DNA of 64,000 nt from Rhodothermaceae bacterium. GTDB lineage: Bacteria; Bacteroidota; Rhodothermia; Rhodothermales; Bin80. The notes beneath the pieces were generated by a model that had not been told where the DNA came from, made no database searches, and saw nothing but the letters and a program-made list of their open reading frames with translations. The DNA lies in contig VXSC01000011.1 of NCBI GenBank assembly GCA_009838195.1, positions 62,001 to 126,000 of the forward strand, written 5' to 3'. The translations under genes and the position numbers were made by a program. Positions 27,201 through 35,746 of this stretch are shown here, piece by piece; position 1 is the first letter of the stretch; each line of letters starts with the position of its first letter.

Positions 27201-30200
27201 GGACACCTGTTCGGCTCCAGACTGCCCTGCGACCGGTCTCCAATACCCGGGACGAGTTTGCGTTCACAATCTCGTCCCGATCATACGATGTCAACGCTAC
27301 CAGCGAGGTCCACTGCCGTGGACGAGTAAAGCTGAGTAATCCAGACCACCCCATTGGTGTTCCGGCCCGGCTTGAGGATATTGACCGATCCTCATGTGAG
27401 ACTGTATTCGCGAAGCAGAGTGATTTCTACGAACGGATTGAGGCAGTCCTCAGCGAGACCTTCCAGTATGGGCCACACTTCCAGACCATACAGCTATTTG
27501 AGTTACAACCCGAATCTAGAGCTTTGATCGTTGACATTGAAATGGACCAGGAGCTCTGGACGACGGGGCAGCAAGAGGGGTATGTAGGATGTCCACCACT
27601 GCTGGATGGAGGACTCCAGATCTTCCTGTCACACCTGTTGACGGCTTCACATTTATTTGCGATCCCGCAGAGAGCCGAGAGAACAACATTTCTGCGTCCG
27701 CCCACCGGCCCACAGATTACATGTTATGTGACCAGGCCCAGTGAAGACTGGATGGATGCGAACGAGCGAGGCCAGTACTCAGTGCAGCGCGGAGAACGGG
27801 CCGCCGGTGCAATCAGTTTCTATGACCGTACTACAGGAGACCTCATCCTCCACATTGATCAATACGTCTATTTCACCTCCAATCCGCGCTGGAATGATCT
27901 ATTGAACAGCAAGCATGAAATCGCCTGGCAACCGAAATTCATCCATGAAGACCTGTCTTACCTTGACAGACTCCCCACAGGGGAGATCGACCCCGCCGCG
28001 TTGATCGTTGCCCTAGAAAAGTCAGAGGGTACACAAGCATACAGCTGCCATGTGGCCGAGTTTGCCGGATCACGGGAACCCGATCAAACTATCCTATCCA
28101 AGTGTCTGGATTATCTAACGAGTTCTGATGCTCGGTCCGAGTTCTGGCTCCTCAGCGATAATGAGGAAACGACCCGAGCCCACTTTGATGCCTTCAGCCA
28201 ACGGGATGCCGCGCTTCGCTTTCAATGTCTTGATCCGGAGGCCGCACCCCCAATGGATAACGGTCTTCTTCGCCCCGGCGGCGCGGAAATCGTGTTTTTG
28301 CACGGACCGGACGACCTGCCCAGCCCCGACGGCTGGCGGTTCCTGCGTCAGTTGGTTGTCAACGGCGGGCTAGTGCTGATCTGCCACGATGAAGATGCCG
28401 TAGTCAAGCCGGATGAAGAGTGGTCAATTGTTAGATCCGGCCCAGCTTGCACCCTGCTGCAAGCACCATGCACCCACATAGGCGAAGAGGCAGGCGATCC
28501 AATTCCAGGCCCACATTGGGTACTGGGAGAGCCAAACAGTTGGGCATCGGAGTGGATTTCTCTTCTGGACGCACCCGATACGGTGCAGCCAATCCCGCAT
28601 GAGGCAGTCATCCGTGGGCAATTCGACTCCGTCCCGGCATGGTCAGAGGTGGCTGACGTCCTTGCAATTGACTTCTTCTGTGGTTCCGACCCGAGTGATC
28701 CGACCGGCCAGAGGGTAACTGCGCAGTTGATCGCATTCGTGCAGGCACTAGTATCCGCTCGGTTGGCAAATGCAAATTGTCTGTGTCAACTCACCGTGAT
28801 CACCCAACGCGCAGCCTTTGATGTGCAGCATCCACGGGGATCTGCCCTGTGGGGGGCAATACGCAGTATGGCCATGGAAGTCGGCGACGAAGCAAAGCTC
28901 GATTTCCGCCTAGTTGACCTCGGTGGATTGGATGATCTAAAGACCCTAAGCTGGCTAGCTCGCAACGACTTGCGTGAGCGGGAACTGGCGGTCCGAGAGA
29001 ACCGCTTATGGGTACCACGAATTGCCAGTATTAGAGAGCGATATTCCCATGTGACGGCGGATAGCGATGCAGTATACCGCCTCACACTAGATAATCCGGG
29101 CCAGATTGCCGGGCTCGAGATGAAAACGTACAGCCTCCCTGCCCTCGGACCAAACGATGTGGAAGTTGATGTCGAAGCAGCAGCTCTCAACTTCCGCGAC
29201 GTAATGGTCACCCTGGGCCTACTGCCCGCATTGGCTTATGAGCGCTCGGCGCTCGGGCACCAGGTTGGCATGGAAGGCAGTGGAACCATTCGGCGGATCG
29301 GGGCGCAGGTACGGCACTGCTCAGTTGGTGACCAAGTCGCGTTTATTGCAGGTGGTTGCATCGCCAACCGTGTGGTGATCCCCGAATACCTCGTCTTTGC
29401 CAAACCCAATGGGCTCAACATGGAGGAAGCTGCATCTAGCTTGTCGGTATATGTTACAGCCTACTATTCTCTCATCTACCTGGCCCGCCTTCGGAAGAAT
29501 CAACGCGTGCTCATCCACTCCGCCATGGGTGGGGTCGGCCACGCGGCGATGTCAATCGCCAAACATGTTGGTGCACAGATCTACACCTCAGCCGGTAGCG
29601 AAACCAAGCGCAAACAGCTATTGGCAATGGGGGCGCAGGAAGCCTTTGATTCTCATAGCTATGACTGGTATGAAGACCTTATGATGGCAACCGATGGGGA
29701 GGGAATAGATGTCGTGCTGAATTCGCTGGCAGGGCGCCATATTGAGCTATGCCTGCAAGCACTTCGCCCCGGCGGCTGGCATTGCGAGATTGGCAAAACC
29801 GATATTTATGCCGACAATCTCCTCCGAATGCGCATGTTCCGCAAGAACCTTCGCTTCGCGGCTATTGATGTGGACCGCCTGATGCTTGACGACCCCCGGC
29901 TAACGCGTGAGCTCTCTAAAACCTGCATGGACCTACTGGATCAGGGTACCCTTTCCCCGCTCCCGGTCACTACGTTCCCTTACAGGGACTACGGAAAGGC
30001 CTTGCGTTTGATGACAACCGGGCAACATCAGGGCAAGTTGGTCTTAAAGGCCCCGCAGAACTCCGCAGATCCCGGATACCCCATCTCGGACATCCGACCA
30101 CTCTTTGACGAGGATGCAACCTATCTTGTAACCGGTGGACTGGGCGGTTTTGGGCTCCGCTTGATCTCTTACCTTGTGGCATCCGGCGCGCGGCACTTGA

Positions 30201-31348
30201 CTTTACTTGACCGTGATCCTCAGCGTCGCCGTGATGCGGAATGGGTTCGTCGCTCAAGTGCACTTGTCTACATGGATACCGAGTGTGAGATTGAAATCAT
30301 CTCTGGAGACGTCGCGATTGAAGCCGAGGTGCAACGCTGTGTCCAACAGATCAAGCGACCGTTGAAGGGTGTGTTTCATCTGGCCGGTGCGTTGGATGAT
30401 CGTTTGCTTGACGACATGACAATAGAATCTCTGCAGAGTGTCTTTGCACCCAAAGCTTCCGGTGCACTGTACCTCCATAATGCCACAGCCGACCACTCCC
30501 TTGATTACTTCGTCCTTTTCTCGTCCACGGCTTCGATGCTAGGCAATCCGGGGCAGATCAACTACAGTGCAGCCAACGGTTTTCTGGATGGACTGGCCAT
30601 TGCCCGCCACCAACAGGGTCTGCCCTGTTTGACCTACAACATGCCTGCTGTCGCTGATGCCGGTATGGCTGCACGCAGTCTCCCGGTGCTCCGAATGATG
30701 CGGGCAATCGGTATACCACCGGTAAGTTCCGATCTTGCGATCGCAAATCTGGATTACGCGTTACGTGCAATGACGGACCGCCCCCATCTCGTTACATCGC
30801 TCTTTGAGCGACCGACATGGACCGTCAACTTCCCAGATTACATGCGGATCGGGCGTGTTATGCACAATCATGATGCATTTGAAGCCGCCTCCGACGATGA
30901 ACTTACTCTCGAGAGGGTTGTGGAGCAGATCGCTGCCAAAGTCGCGGAGTTGTGTGGTTATGAAGAAGGCGAGGTGGACGAGCCATTGTCAAGCTTTGGA
31001 CTGACGTCTATTTCGGTCGCCGAGCTCGGGACCTTCATCCAGTCTGAATTCAACTACCGTGTGAGCGCTCTCGAACTCATGACTACGGCCTCATCCCTAT
31101 CACTGGCACAGGGTATCATCGATGGCAAGAAAGATGCTACCCGGGATGAGAGTGAACTAGGTGATCCGACATCCCAAACTGTTTCCGAGGCTTCTTGGCC
31201 ACGGGCCCCGCGTGTTCCCTCCAGTTTTGCGAACACCCTAGAGGATCACTTGCCCACGAAGGCTTCTCAGGCCTCTGACAATGGCTCCAGTCCCATCCCT
31301 TCATTAAAGGACTCAGCCCATATAGACTCATTGGAAGAGGTCTCATAG
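24251..31348 (+). CDS. Single-module highly reducing type I polyketide synthase
   Basis: The 2365-residue multidomain enzyme reads KS-AT-DH-pseudoKR-ER-KR-ACP. KS (residues ~10-430) has Cys178 (TACSAS), His322 (EAHATGT) and His361 (KSNLGHMEA). AT (~538-860) has Ser630 (GHSSGE) and an IAFH motif closer to malonyl (HAFH) than methylmalonyl enzymes. DH (~890-1180) has His943 and Asp1119 (LLDGG), but the Gly of HxxxGxxxxP is His. Residues ~1180-1610 lack a methyltransferase glycine motif and end in the structural pseudo-KR pattern (GSALWGAIRSMAME). ER (~1614-1934) has an AMGGVG NADPH loop. KR (~1955-2190) has TGGLGGFG, Tyr2105 and a B-type LDD motif. ACP carries Ser2253 (FGLTSIS). A Ser/Pro-rich tail of ~75 residues follows. 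There is no thioesterase; the downstream reductase-sulfotransferase probably releases the product. No phosphopantetheinyl transferase is seen nearby. Confidence 0.96.
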   Translation: MSHIPRDSPVAIVAYGYRMPGGIRTDSDFWQLLSEREIVREPIIDRYGRGYRPIGQFSGPGRFASPYEGLIREDGEKLIDPKLFGLSQDEMLFMDPQIRMLLGCSWETFERAGWDFHSLRNSSTGVFIGAQVPAVASWRPMHGAGPFDVTTISLAMLANRISYHFNLMGPSATYCTACSASITALHAAISAIRSGDCKQALVGSVNYLGTSRLSASFNALGVISPDGKCHSFDADANGYIRSEGAFIFALKPLQEAENDGDHIHAVIEATSVNAAGAADGSSGLAQGRYITAPTRHAQVDLMRTACARAGRTPEEFDYVEAHATGTVVGDRIEGNAIIEAFGGIDRGVPLRISSVKSNLGHMEAAAFHCALLKIILMMQRRTFAPTSKNYVVPNPEINFENGAVQVQTVCEAFPERPVVVGINSFGFGGANGHCVIREYQPSRPRIWSSDLSPDGGKMIPLSARTNEALTRSARQLREMLAEDDTDLYTIAGNLCRRRTHFATRTAFAVHDRNELLASLDEFIENASGGTTVREGEQRIAMMFAGQGTQWSGCGRGLYDADPVFRRVIDAVEGHWKEFSDVSLRDICFNAPQEELDEVRFAQPAIFMIQCALFELFKTWGVHPECVIGHSSGEVAAAYASGMLSLAEATQLVYHRATLQQCVADSGRMLAIGLDLSGVEELLDSLGIAFRPDENRPTQVEIACENAPASVVICGKEAKLRPIMAELDRRNLQNQLLAGNIAFHSSAMDPIHDDVQQALSFLDKSTFDGSIPFISSVTGKQTERLDGAYWWTNIRRPVQFAQGVSTIMRDFKPDIFLEISPHGALQSAVSQCLEQASPIPVRIPSLYRNSDDRLGFQQALASLFKSGVALDFAAQYPRPKSISHLLPGHPRDRQAAINILSDDEFFVQQGQYSHGPLIGHRVPSDHLLFESRLSVKDFPWLADHRVHHAAIMPAAGYIELILQAFEGVSVHFEVLEFLQPCPIPRTPVRLQTALRPVSNTRDEFAFTISSRSYDVNATSEVHCRGRVKLSNPDHPIGVPARLEDIDRSSCETVFAKQSDFYERIEAVLSETFQYGPHFQTIQLFELQPESRALIVDIEMDQELWTTGQQEGYVGCPPLLDGGLQIFLSHLLTASHLFAIPQRAERTTFLRPPTGPQITCYVTRPSEDWMDANERGQYSVQRGERAAGAISFYDRTTGDLILHIDQYVYFTSNPRWNDLLNSKHEIAWQPKFIHEDLSYLDRLPTGEIDPAALIVALEKSEGTQAYSCHVAEFAGSREPDQTILSKCLDYLTSSDARSEFWLLSDNEETTRAHFDAFSQRDAALRFQCLDPEAAPPMDNGLLRPGGAEIVFLHGPDDLPSPDGWRFLRQLVVNGGLVLICHDEDAVVKPDEEWSIVRSGPACTLLQAPCTHIGEEAGDPIPGPHWVLGEPNSWASEWISLLDAPDTVQPIPHEAVIRGQFDSVPAWSEVADVLAIDFFCGSDPSDPTGQRVTAQLIAFVQALVSARLANANCLCQLTVITQRAAFDVQHPRGSALWGAIRSMAMEVGDEAKLDFRLVDLGGLDDLKTLSWLARNDLRERELAVRENRLWVPRIASIRERYSHVTADSDAVYRLTLDNPGQIAGLEMKTYSLPALGPNDVEVDVEAAALNFRDVMVTLGLLPALAYERSALGHQVGMEGSGTIRRIGAQVRHCSVGDQVAFIAGGCIANRVVIPEYLVFAKPNGLNMEEAASSLSVYVTAYYSLIYLARLRKNQRVLIHSAMGGVGHAAMSIAKHVGAQIYTSAGSETKRKQLLAMGAQEAFDSHSYDWYEDLMMATDGEGIDVVLNSLAGRHIELCLQALRPGGWHCEIGKTDIYADNLLRMRMFRKNLRFAAIDVDRLMLDDPRLTRELSKTCMDLLDQGTLSPLPVTTFPYRDYGKALRLMTTGQHQGKLVLKAPQNSADPGYPISDIRPLFDEDATYLVTGGLGGFGLRLISYLVASGARHLTLLDRDPQRRRDAEWVRRSSALVYMDTECEIEIISGDVAIEAEVQRCVQQIKRPLKGVFHLAGALDDRLLDDMTIESLQSVFAPKASGALYLHNATADHSLDYFVLFSSTASMLGNPGQINYSAANGFLDGLAIARHQQGLPCLTYNMPAVADAGMAARSLPVLRMMRAIGIPPVSSDLAIANLDYALRAMTDRPHLVTSLFERPTWTVNFPDYMRIGRVMHNHDAFEAASDDELTLERVVEQIAAKVAELCGYEEGEVDEPLSSFGLTSISVAELGTFIQSEFNYRVSALELMTTASSLSLAQGIIDGKKDATRDESELGDPTSQTVSEASWPRAPRVPSSFANTLEDHLPTKASQASDNGSSPIPSLKDSAHIDSLEEVS

Positions 31349-31350
31349 CC

Positions 31351-33105
31351 ATGCCGAATACGCTCCTCATTTATCCAAAGCATCCCCCCACATACTGGGG
31401 AAATGAATTTTCCTTGGATCTACTGGGCATCCGAGCGGCATTTCCTCCACTCGGCCTGCTTACAGTCGCCGCAATGTTTCCACCCCGGTACGACCTCCGT
31501 TTGGTGGATTTGAATGTCACTCCACTGAGAGACATGGATCTGGAATGGGCGGATCTGGCCTTCACATCGAGTATGATCACACAACGCCCATCACTTGACC
31601 AGATCATCGAGCGATGTAACCGTGCACAGGTTCCCGTCATCGCTGGTGGACCGCACCCCACCACTTTTCATGAAGAGATGGAGGGGGTTGCCCATTTTGT
31701 GCTTGATGAGGTTGAGGAGACCTTCCAGGATTTCCTTCACGACTTGGAAAAAGGAACCGCAAAGCGGATTTATCGGGAACCGAGAAAGCCGGATGTAACC
31801 CTGACTCCCCTTCCCCGCTTTGACCTGATCAACATGAACGACTACTATTCAATGAGTCTTCAGTTTTCGCGGGGATGTCCCTTTGATTGTGAGTTCTGCG
31901 ACATCACTAAGCTGTACGGCCGCGTGTCCCGAACCAAATCGCCTGAACAAATGGTTGCCGAGTTTGACCATCTGTTCGAACTTGGATGGCGCGGACCTCT
32001 GTTCCTAGTTGACGATAATTTCATTGGCAATAAGCGCGAAGTTACACGGCTTCTCCCCGTGATAGCCGAATGGCAACAGGAGCGTGGCCACCCCTACAGC
32101 CTGTCTACCGAGGCGAGTGTCAATCTCGTTCGGATGAGCGACTTGATGGATGTCATGATTGCGGCGGGCTTTGACACCGTCTTCTTGGGCATTGAAACGC
32201 CCAACCCGAAGGCTCTTGAGAAGATGAAGAAGCCTCAGAACATCAACATGCGCGACGACAACTACCTGTTCAAGTCTGTGCGAAAGATTCAACAGAAGGG
32301 GATGCAGGTACAGGGCGGCTTCATCCTAGGCCTCGACGAAGATGATGAGAGTGCCTTTGATGCTCAGATCGAATTTATACAGGAGACTGGAATCCCGATT
32401 GCACTCGTTGGGCTGTTGACCGCACTCAAGGGAACCAACCTCTGGGCACGTCTAGAGCGCGAGGACCGGCTGCTTGACACACCTATTGAAATTAATGCGA
32501 CCTCCCTGAACTTCAGGCCGGAAATGGATCCCAAAACACTGGTTGAGGGATATCTGCGTGTCATTGGGACCATATACGACTCGACGCTGGAAAACTATTT
32601 TGATCGATGCCTGACCTTGCTGGAAAACCTCAATCCGGTACCACATCTCCATAAACCTGTGAGCCAACATGCACTGTATGCGGGCATTATGGGAATCCGG
32701 CAGCGCCTGACACCCCAGCAGTTACCGGCCTTTTCGCGGTATATTGCCAAGGTTTCTAAAGATCACCCTCGCCTGTTGCCCCTTGCGATTCGGCTGGCAG
32801 CTACAGGCCACCACTGTGAGAAGTTCTCCCGTCAGCAGACCATCATCCGCGAGTTCAAGGAGTATCTAACCTCAGAGTTGACAAGAATGAACGAAGACAT
32901 GTCGCAGCGCAAGTCAGCACCGGAGGCAGCAGACAAGCTCAAGCGGGAAGCGTTGCACCGAATCAATGCGCGTAAGAAAGCTATCCCCGAGGAATTCCGC
33001 TACACGGGGGACGGTATTACTGAATCTGTTTCGGATTTTCAACTTGCATTAGACACCATATTCGACGGGACTCCCGTAAACGGCAATCTTCCGGTTCTTA
33101 ACTAA
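31351..33105 (+). CDS. B12-binding radical SAM enzyme (DUF4070-type)
   Basis: This 584-residue protein starts 2 bases after the polyketide synthase stop, so translation is coupled. Residues 1-~150 form a cobalamin-binding fold (PPLGLLTVAAMFPP, VIAGGPHPTTF). The radical SAM core follows with the iron-sulfur ligands Cys176, Cys180 and Cys183 (CPFDCEFC), LVDDNFIGNK, FLGIETPN and GFILGLDEDD, and the C-terminal third resembles DUF4070. Relatives of this layout include lipid and hopanoid methylases such as HpnR. Methylation or another radical modification of the polyketide chain is the natural inference, but the reaction cannot be read from the sequence. Confidence 0.9.
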   Translation: MPNTLLIYPKHPPTYWGNEFSLDLLGIRAAFPPLGLLTVAAMFPPRYDLRLVDLNVTPLRDMDLEWADLAFTSSMITQRPSLDQIIERCNRAQVPVIAGGPHPTTFHEEMEGVAHFVLDEVEETFQDFLHDLEKGTAKRIYREPRKPDVTLTPLPRFDLINMNDYYSMSLQFSRGCPFDCEFCDITKLYGRVSRTKSPEQMVAEFDHLFELGWRGPLFLVDDNFIGNKREVTRLLPVIAEWQQERGHPYSLSTEASVNLVRMSDLMDVMIAAGFDTVFLGIETPNPKALEKMKKPQNINMRDDNYLFKSVRKIQQKGMQVQGGFILGLDEDDESAFDAQIEFIQETGIPIALVGLLTALKGTNLWARLEREDRLLDTPIEINATSLNFRPEMDPKTLVEGYLRVIGTIYDSTLENYFDRCLTLLENLNPVPHLHKPVSQHALYAGIMGIRQRLTPQQLPAFSRYIAKVSKDHPRLLPLAIRLAATGHHCEKFSRQQTIIREFKEYLTSELTRMNEDMSQRKSAPEAADKLKREALHRINARKKAIPEEFRYTGDGITESVSDFQLALDTIFDGTPVNGNLPVLN

Positions 33106-33129
33106 ATGCTGACACCAGAATAGCCGTAT

Positions 33130-35634
33130 ATGCCTGAATTGAATACTTTGCACGCGGAGGTCCCGCCACTCACGGGAACCCTGCCGCCCCAATGTCGACA
33201 GGATCTTGATTCGCTACGGCGATTCATTAACCAAACGACCAGCTATTCATCCATAGACGCCCCTGTCAATCCCTCGGATTTTCGGGAAGTTCTGCTTACA
33301 GGGGCGACCGGATTCCTCGGCCGCTTTTTGCTGAGAGATCTTTTGCGTCGAAACCCCGACCTGACGGTTACCTGTATCGTTCGGGCGGATCATTCGCAAC
33401 ACGCTTTCTCTCGAATCCAAGCCGCTTTCGAAGAGGCGGAAATCTGGGAGGACGAATTTGCTCCGCGCATACGTGCAATGGCGGGAGACGTCCATCTCCC
33501 GAGTTTCGGCCTGGAGCCGTCCCAATTCGCGGATTTCTACCAGCGGATTGACGCCGTGTACCACCTTGCCGCGAGCCTGAGCGTAGCGACTCCCTACGTC
33601 GCTCTACGCAAGATCAATGTGTTCAGCATCCGCAGCGTACTCGAACTGTGCCTAACGACGCGCCTGAAACACGTCTTCTTCGCGTCGACCATGGGGGTTT
33701 TCCCCGAATACTTCTGTGGTTTCGCGAACGAGTACTCCGGCAGCCGTGTCACGCACCAGATGCAGCCGGACATCGCGAGCATGAAGCGTGCCTTTCCTCT
33801 CGGCCTGCTCGGGTATCCGTGGACCAAGGTGGTGGTCGAGCAGGCCCTGCTTCATGCGGCCCGGACTGGGGTGCCGGTAGCTCTATTCCGCCTGCCACAC
33901 ACGAATGTCGCGAGTACCGGTTTCGGCAATGCCGACGATGTCGCGGTGCGAACGGTAGCCGCGGTAGTGGACTCGGGACAGATGCCGGAGGGGTTCACGC
34001 TGCAATGGAGCCAGGCGGCAGTTGATGTCGTCGCTGACACCATGGCGGCTATCTCGATGAATCCCGATCGGCGCTTCACGATCTATCACTACTCCGAAGA
34101 TCCACCCCTAGGACACGAGATGCAGCTTGCCGACTTCGGACTGTACTATAAGACCGTGCCCTACGATGCTTGGAAGCGGGCCTGTCTGGCTCGGGGAGAG
34201 CGGTCACCCCTCCACGGATTCTGGAATCTGATCGATCACGGCGCGCCCTACTGGTTCAGCGGGGACGCGACCGCTCCGTCCCATCGCGTCTGCAGCCGTG
34301 CCTTGCAGGCCGATTGTCTGGACCCGATTCCGTGGCCGAGCGCGTACACCATGCTCCGGCGTTCCCTCGACTGGTTGCGGGCGCATCGTGAGAAATGGCC
34401 GTACCGCATACCCGAGAGCCGTCTCGACTACGACCAACTCGTGCGTCGAGCCGAATCGTTCGCGCGCGAATACGATGTCCCCTTCGGCGTGGCATTCCCC
34501 GCCTGGAAACTCGAGGGACTCAGGCAGCTCGTGCAGGCGGTGAACGCCCCGGAGGCCGGTGTTCGGACCGAAAGACACGACTATATCGCCTTCGATCTCA
34601 CCCGCCGCTTGCGCAACAATGCGTCCTTGGAAGCCGAGCGCCGCCGCTGCCCAGAGATTGCGGAACAGGACATCAGGCGGCCGGTCTTCATCGTTGGAAT
34701 CAACCGGACCGGCACAACCCTTCTGCACCGCCTGATGTCTCGTGACCCGAGGTTTTGGACGCTGCGCGGTTACGAGTATGTCGAGCCTGTCCCGGCGGGC
34801 GGCAACTACGCCATTCCGGCCGACTCGGCCGAAGATCCGCGGCGAGCCTTTGCGGAAGAACTCCTGAACGCGTCGGGAATCGTTGACATGTTCAAGGGAG
34901 TGCATCATTTCGACGTGGATGAACCAGAAGAGGACCTTGGGCTACTCAGAATGGGGTTTGCCGCTTGGGGCGCGACCGTTTGGTTCGACATCCCGGACTT
35001 CGCTCGCTGGCTTGCCTGCAGGGACATGTCGGAGACCTACGCCTTTCACCACCGCGCATTGCAGAACTACACGCATCAGCGGAGAAGCGACGGGGAGGGA
35101 CAGTGGGTACTGAAGGCGCCCTTTCACCTTTTCGAACTGGAAGCGCTAATTGCGACGTACCCCGATGCCCTGTTCATTCAGACTCATCGTGAGCCCGCTC
35201 AGTTCATGGGATCCTGGTGCAGCCTCGTCGACCGGGTCCGCAATCTCTCCTGCCAGCCCCGCCAGTCTGAAGATCTCGGGAAGGAACAACTCGAATTCAT
35301 GCGCCGCATGCTTGACAGCATGGTCAAGTTCCGCACGAACCACCCCGAACTGGAAGATCGCTGGTTGGACATCAGTTTCTACGACCTGGTCCAGGCTCCT
35401 ATGGACATGGTTGCCCATATTTACAACCGTTTCGGGTGGTCGCTGGAGGAGGAGGCCGTGGCCGCCATGGACGCCTGGCTCGAAGCACAGGCCGCTCAGC
35501 GGCGAAGCGAAAAACGGCACAAATACGAGCTTGCCGACTTTGGCCTGACGCGTGACAAGGTCGATGCGGCCTTCTCGCACTATCGTGATTTCCTCTCAAG
35601 CAGTGGGATCCGATCTTCCATGCTTTTGAAATAG
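33130..35634 (+). CDS. Thioester reductase-sulfotransferase fusion protein
   Basis: Residues ~50-390 are a thioester-reductase type extended short-chain dehydrogenase: NADPH loop TGATGFLG (57-64), YHLAAS, and the catalytic pair Tyr229/Lys233 (YPWTK). Such domains release carrier-protein thioesters as aldehydes or alcohols. Residues ~430-834 are a Sulfotransfer_3-type PAPS-dependent sulfotransferase: 5'-phosphosulfate loop RTGTTLLHRL (Arg526-), 3'-phosphate site THREPAQFMGSW (Arg687, Ser695), and the C-terminal KYELADFGL shared with the separate sulfotransferase at 45844. No carrier or adenylation domain is present. Base composition is visibly GC-richer than the synthase (39 of 60 bases in the line from 34441). 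The predicted role is to release the synthase product and sulfate the resulting hydroxyl. Confidence 0.9.
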   Translation: MPELNTLHAEVPPLTGTLPPQCRQDLDSLRRFINQTTSYSSIDAPVNPSDFREVLLTGATGFLGRFLLRDLLRRNPDLTVTCIVRADHSQHAFSRIQAAFEEAEIWEDEFAPRIRAMAGDVHLPSFGLEPSQFADFYQRIDAVYHLAASLSVATPYVALRKINVFSIRSVLELCLTTRLKHVFFASTMGVFPEYFCGFANEYSGSRVTHQMQPDIASMKRAFPLGLLGYPWTKVVVEQALLHAARTGVPVALFRLPHTNVASTGFGNADDVAVRTVAAVVDSGQMPEGFTLQWSQAAVDVVADTMAAISMNPDRRFTIYHYSEDPPLGHEMQLADFGLYYKTVPYDAWKRACLARGERSPLHGFWNLIDHGAPYWFSGDATAPSHRVCSRALQADCLDPIPWPSAYTMLRRSLDWLRAHREKWPYRIPESRLDYDQLVRRAESFAREYDVPFGVAFPAWKLEGLRQLVQAVNAPEAGVRTERHDYIAFDLTRRLRNNASLEAERRRCPEIAEQDIRRPVFIVGINRTGTTLLHRLMSRDPRFWTLRGYEYVEPVPAGGNYAIPADSAEDPRRAFAEELLNASGIVDMFKGVHHFDVDEPEEDLGLLRMGFAAWGATVWFDIPDFARWLACRDMSETYAFHHRALQNYTHQRRSDGEGQWVLKAPFHLFELEALIATYPDALFIQTHREPAQFMGSWCSLVDRVRNLSCQPRQSEDLGKEQLEFMRRMLDSMVKFRTNHPELEDRWLDISFYDLVQAPMDMVAHIYNRFGWSLEEEAVAAMDAWLEAQAAQRRSEKRHKYELADFGLTRDKVDAAFSHYRDFLSSSGIRSSMLLK

Positions 35635-35746
35635 ACCGGATCAAGCGGGTCACGTGGACTCCTGACTGTGACGATTTTGCATTTCAGGACTCGTCGCTAT
35701 CTTGCAACTATCTTTAAATCGTGACTATCACTGAACGAACCATGCG

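Noticed and set aside
28000-29030. Possible C-methyltransferase domain between DH and ER of the synthase
   Set aside because: No glycine-rich SAM-binding motif is visible; the end of the segment matches the structural pseudo-ketoreductase pattern instead.
34204-34908. 234-residue minus-strand frame in the reductase-sulfotransferase gene
   Set aside because: High GC content creates long antisense frames; the plus strand has intact reductase and sulfotransferase motifs across the same bases.
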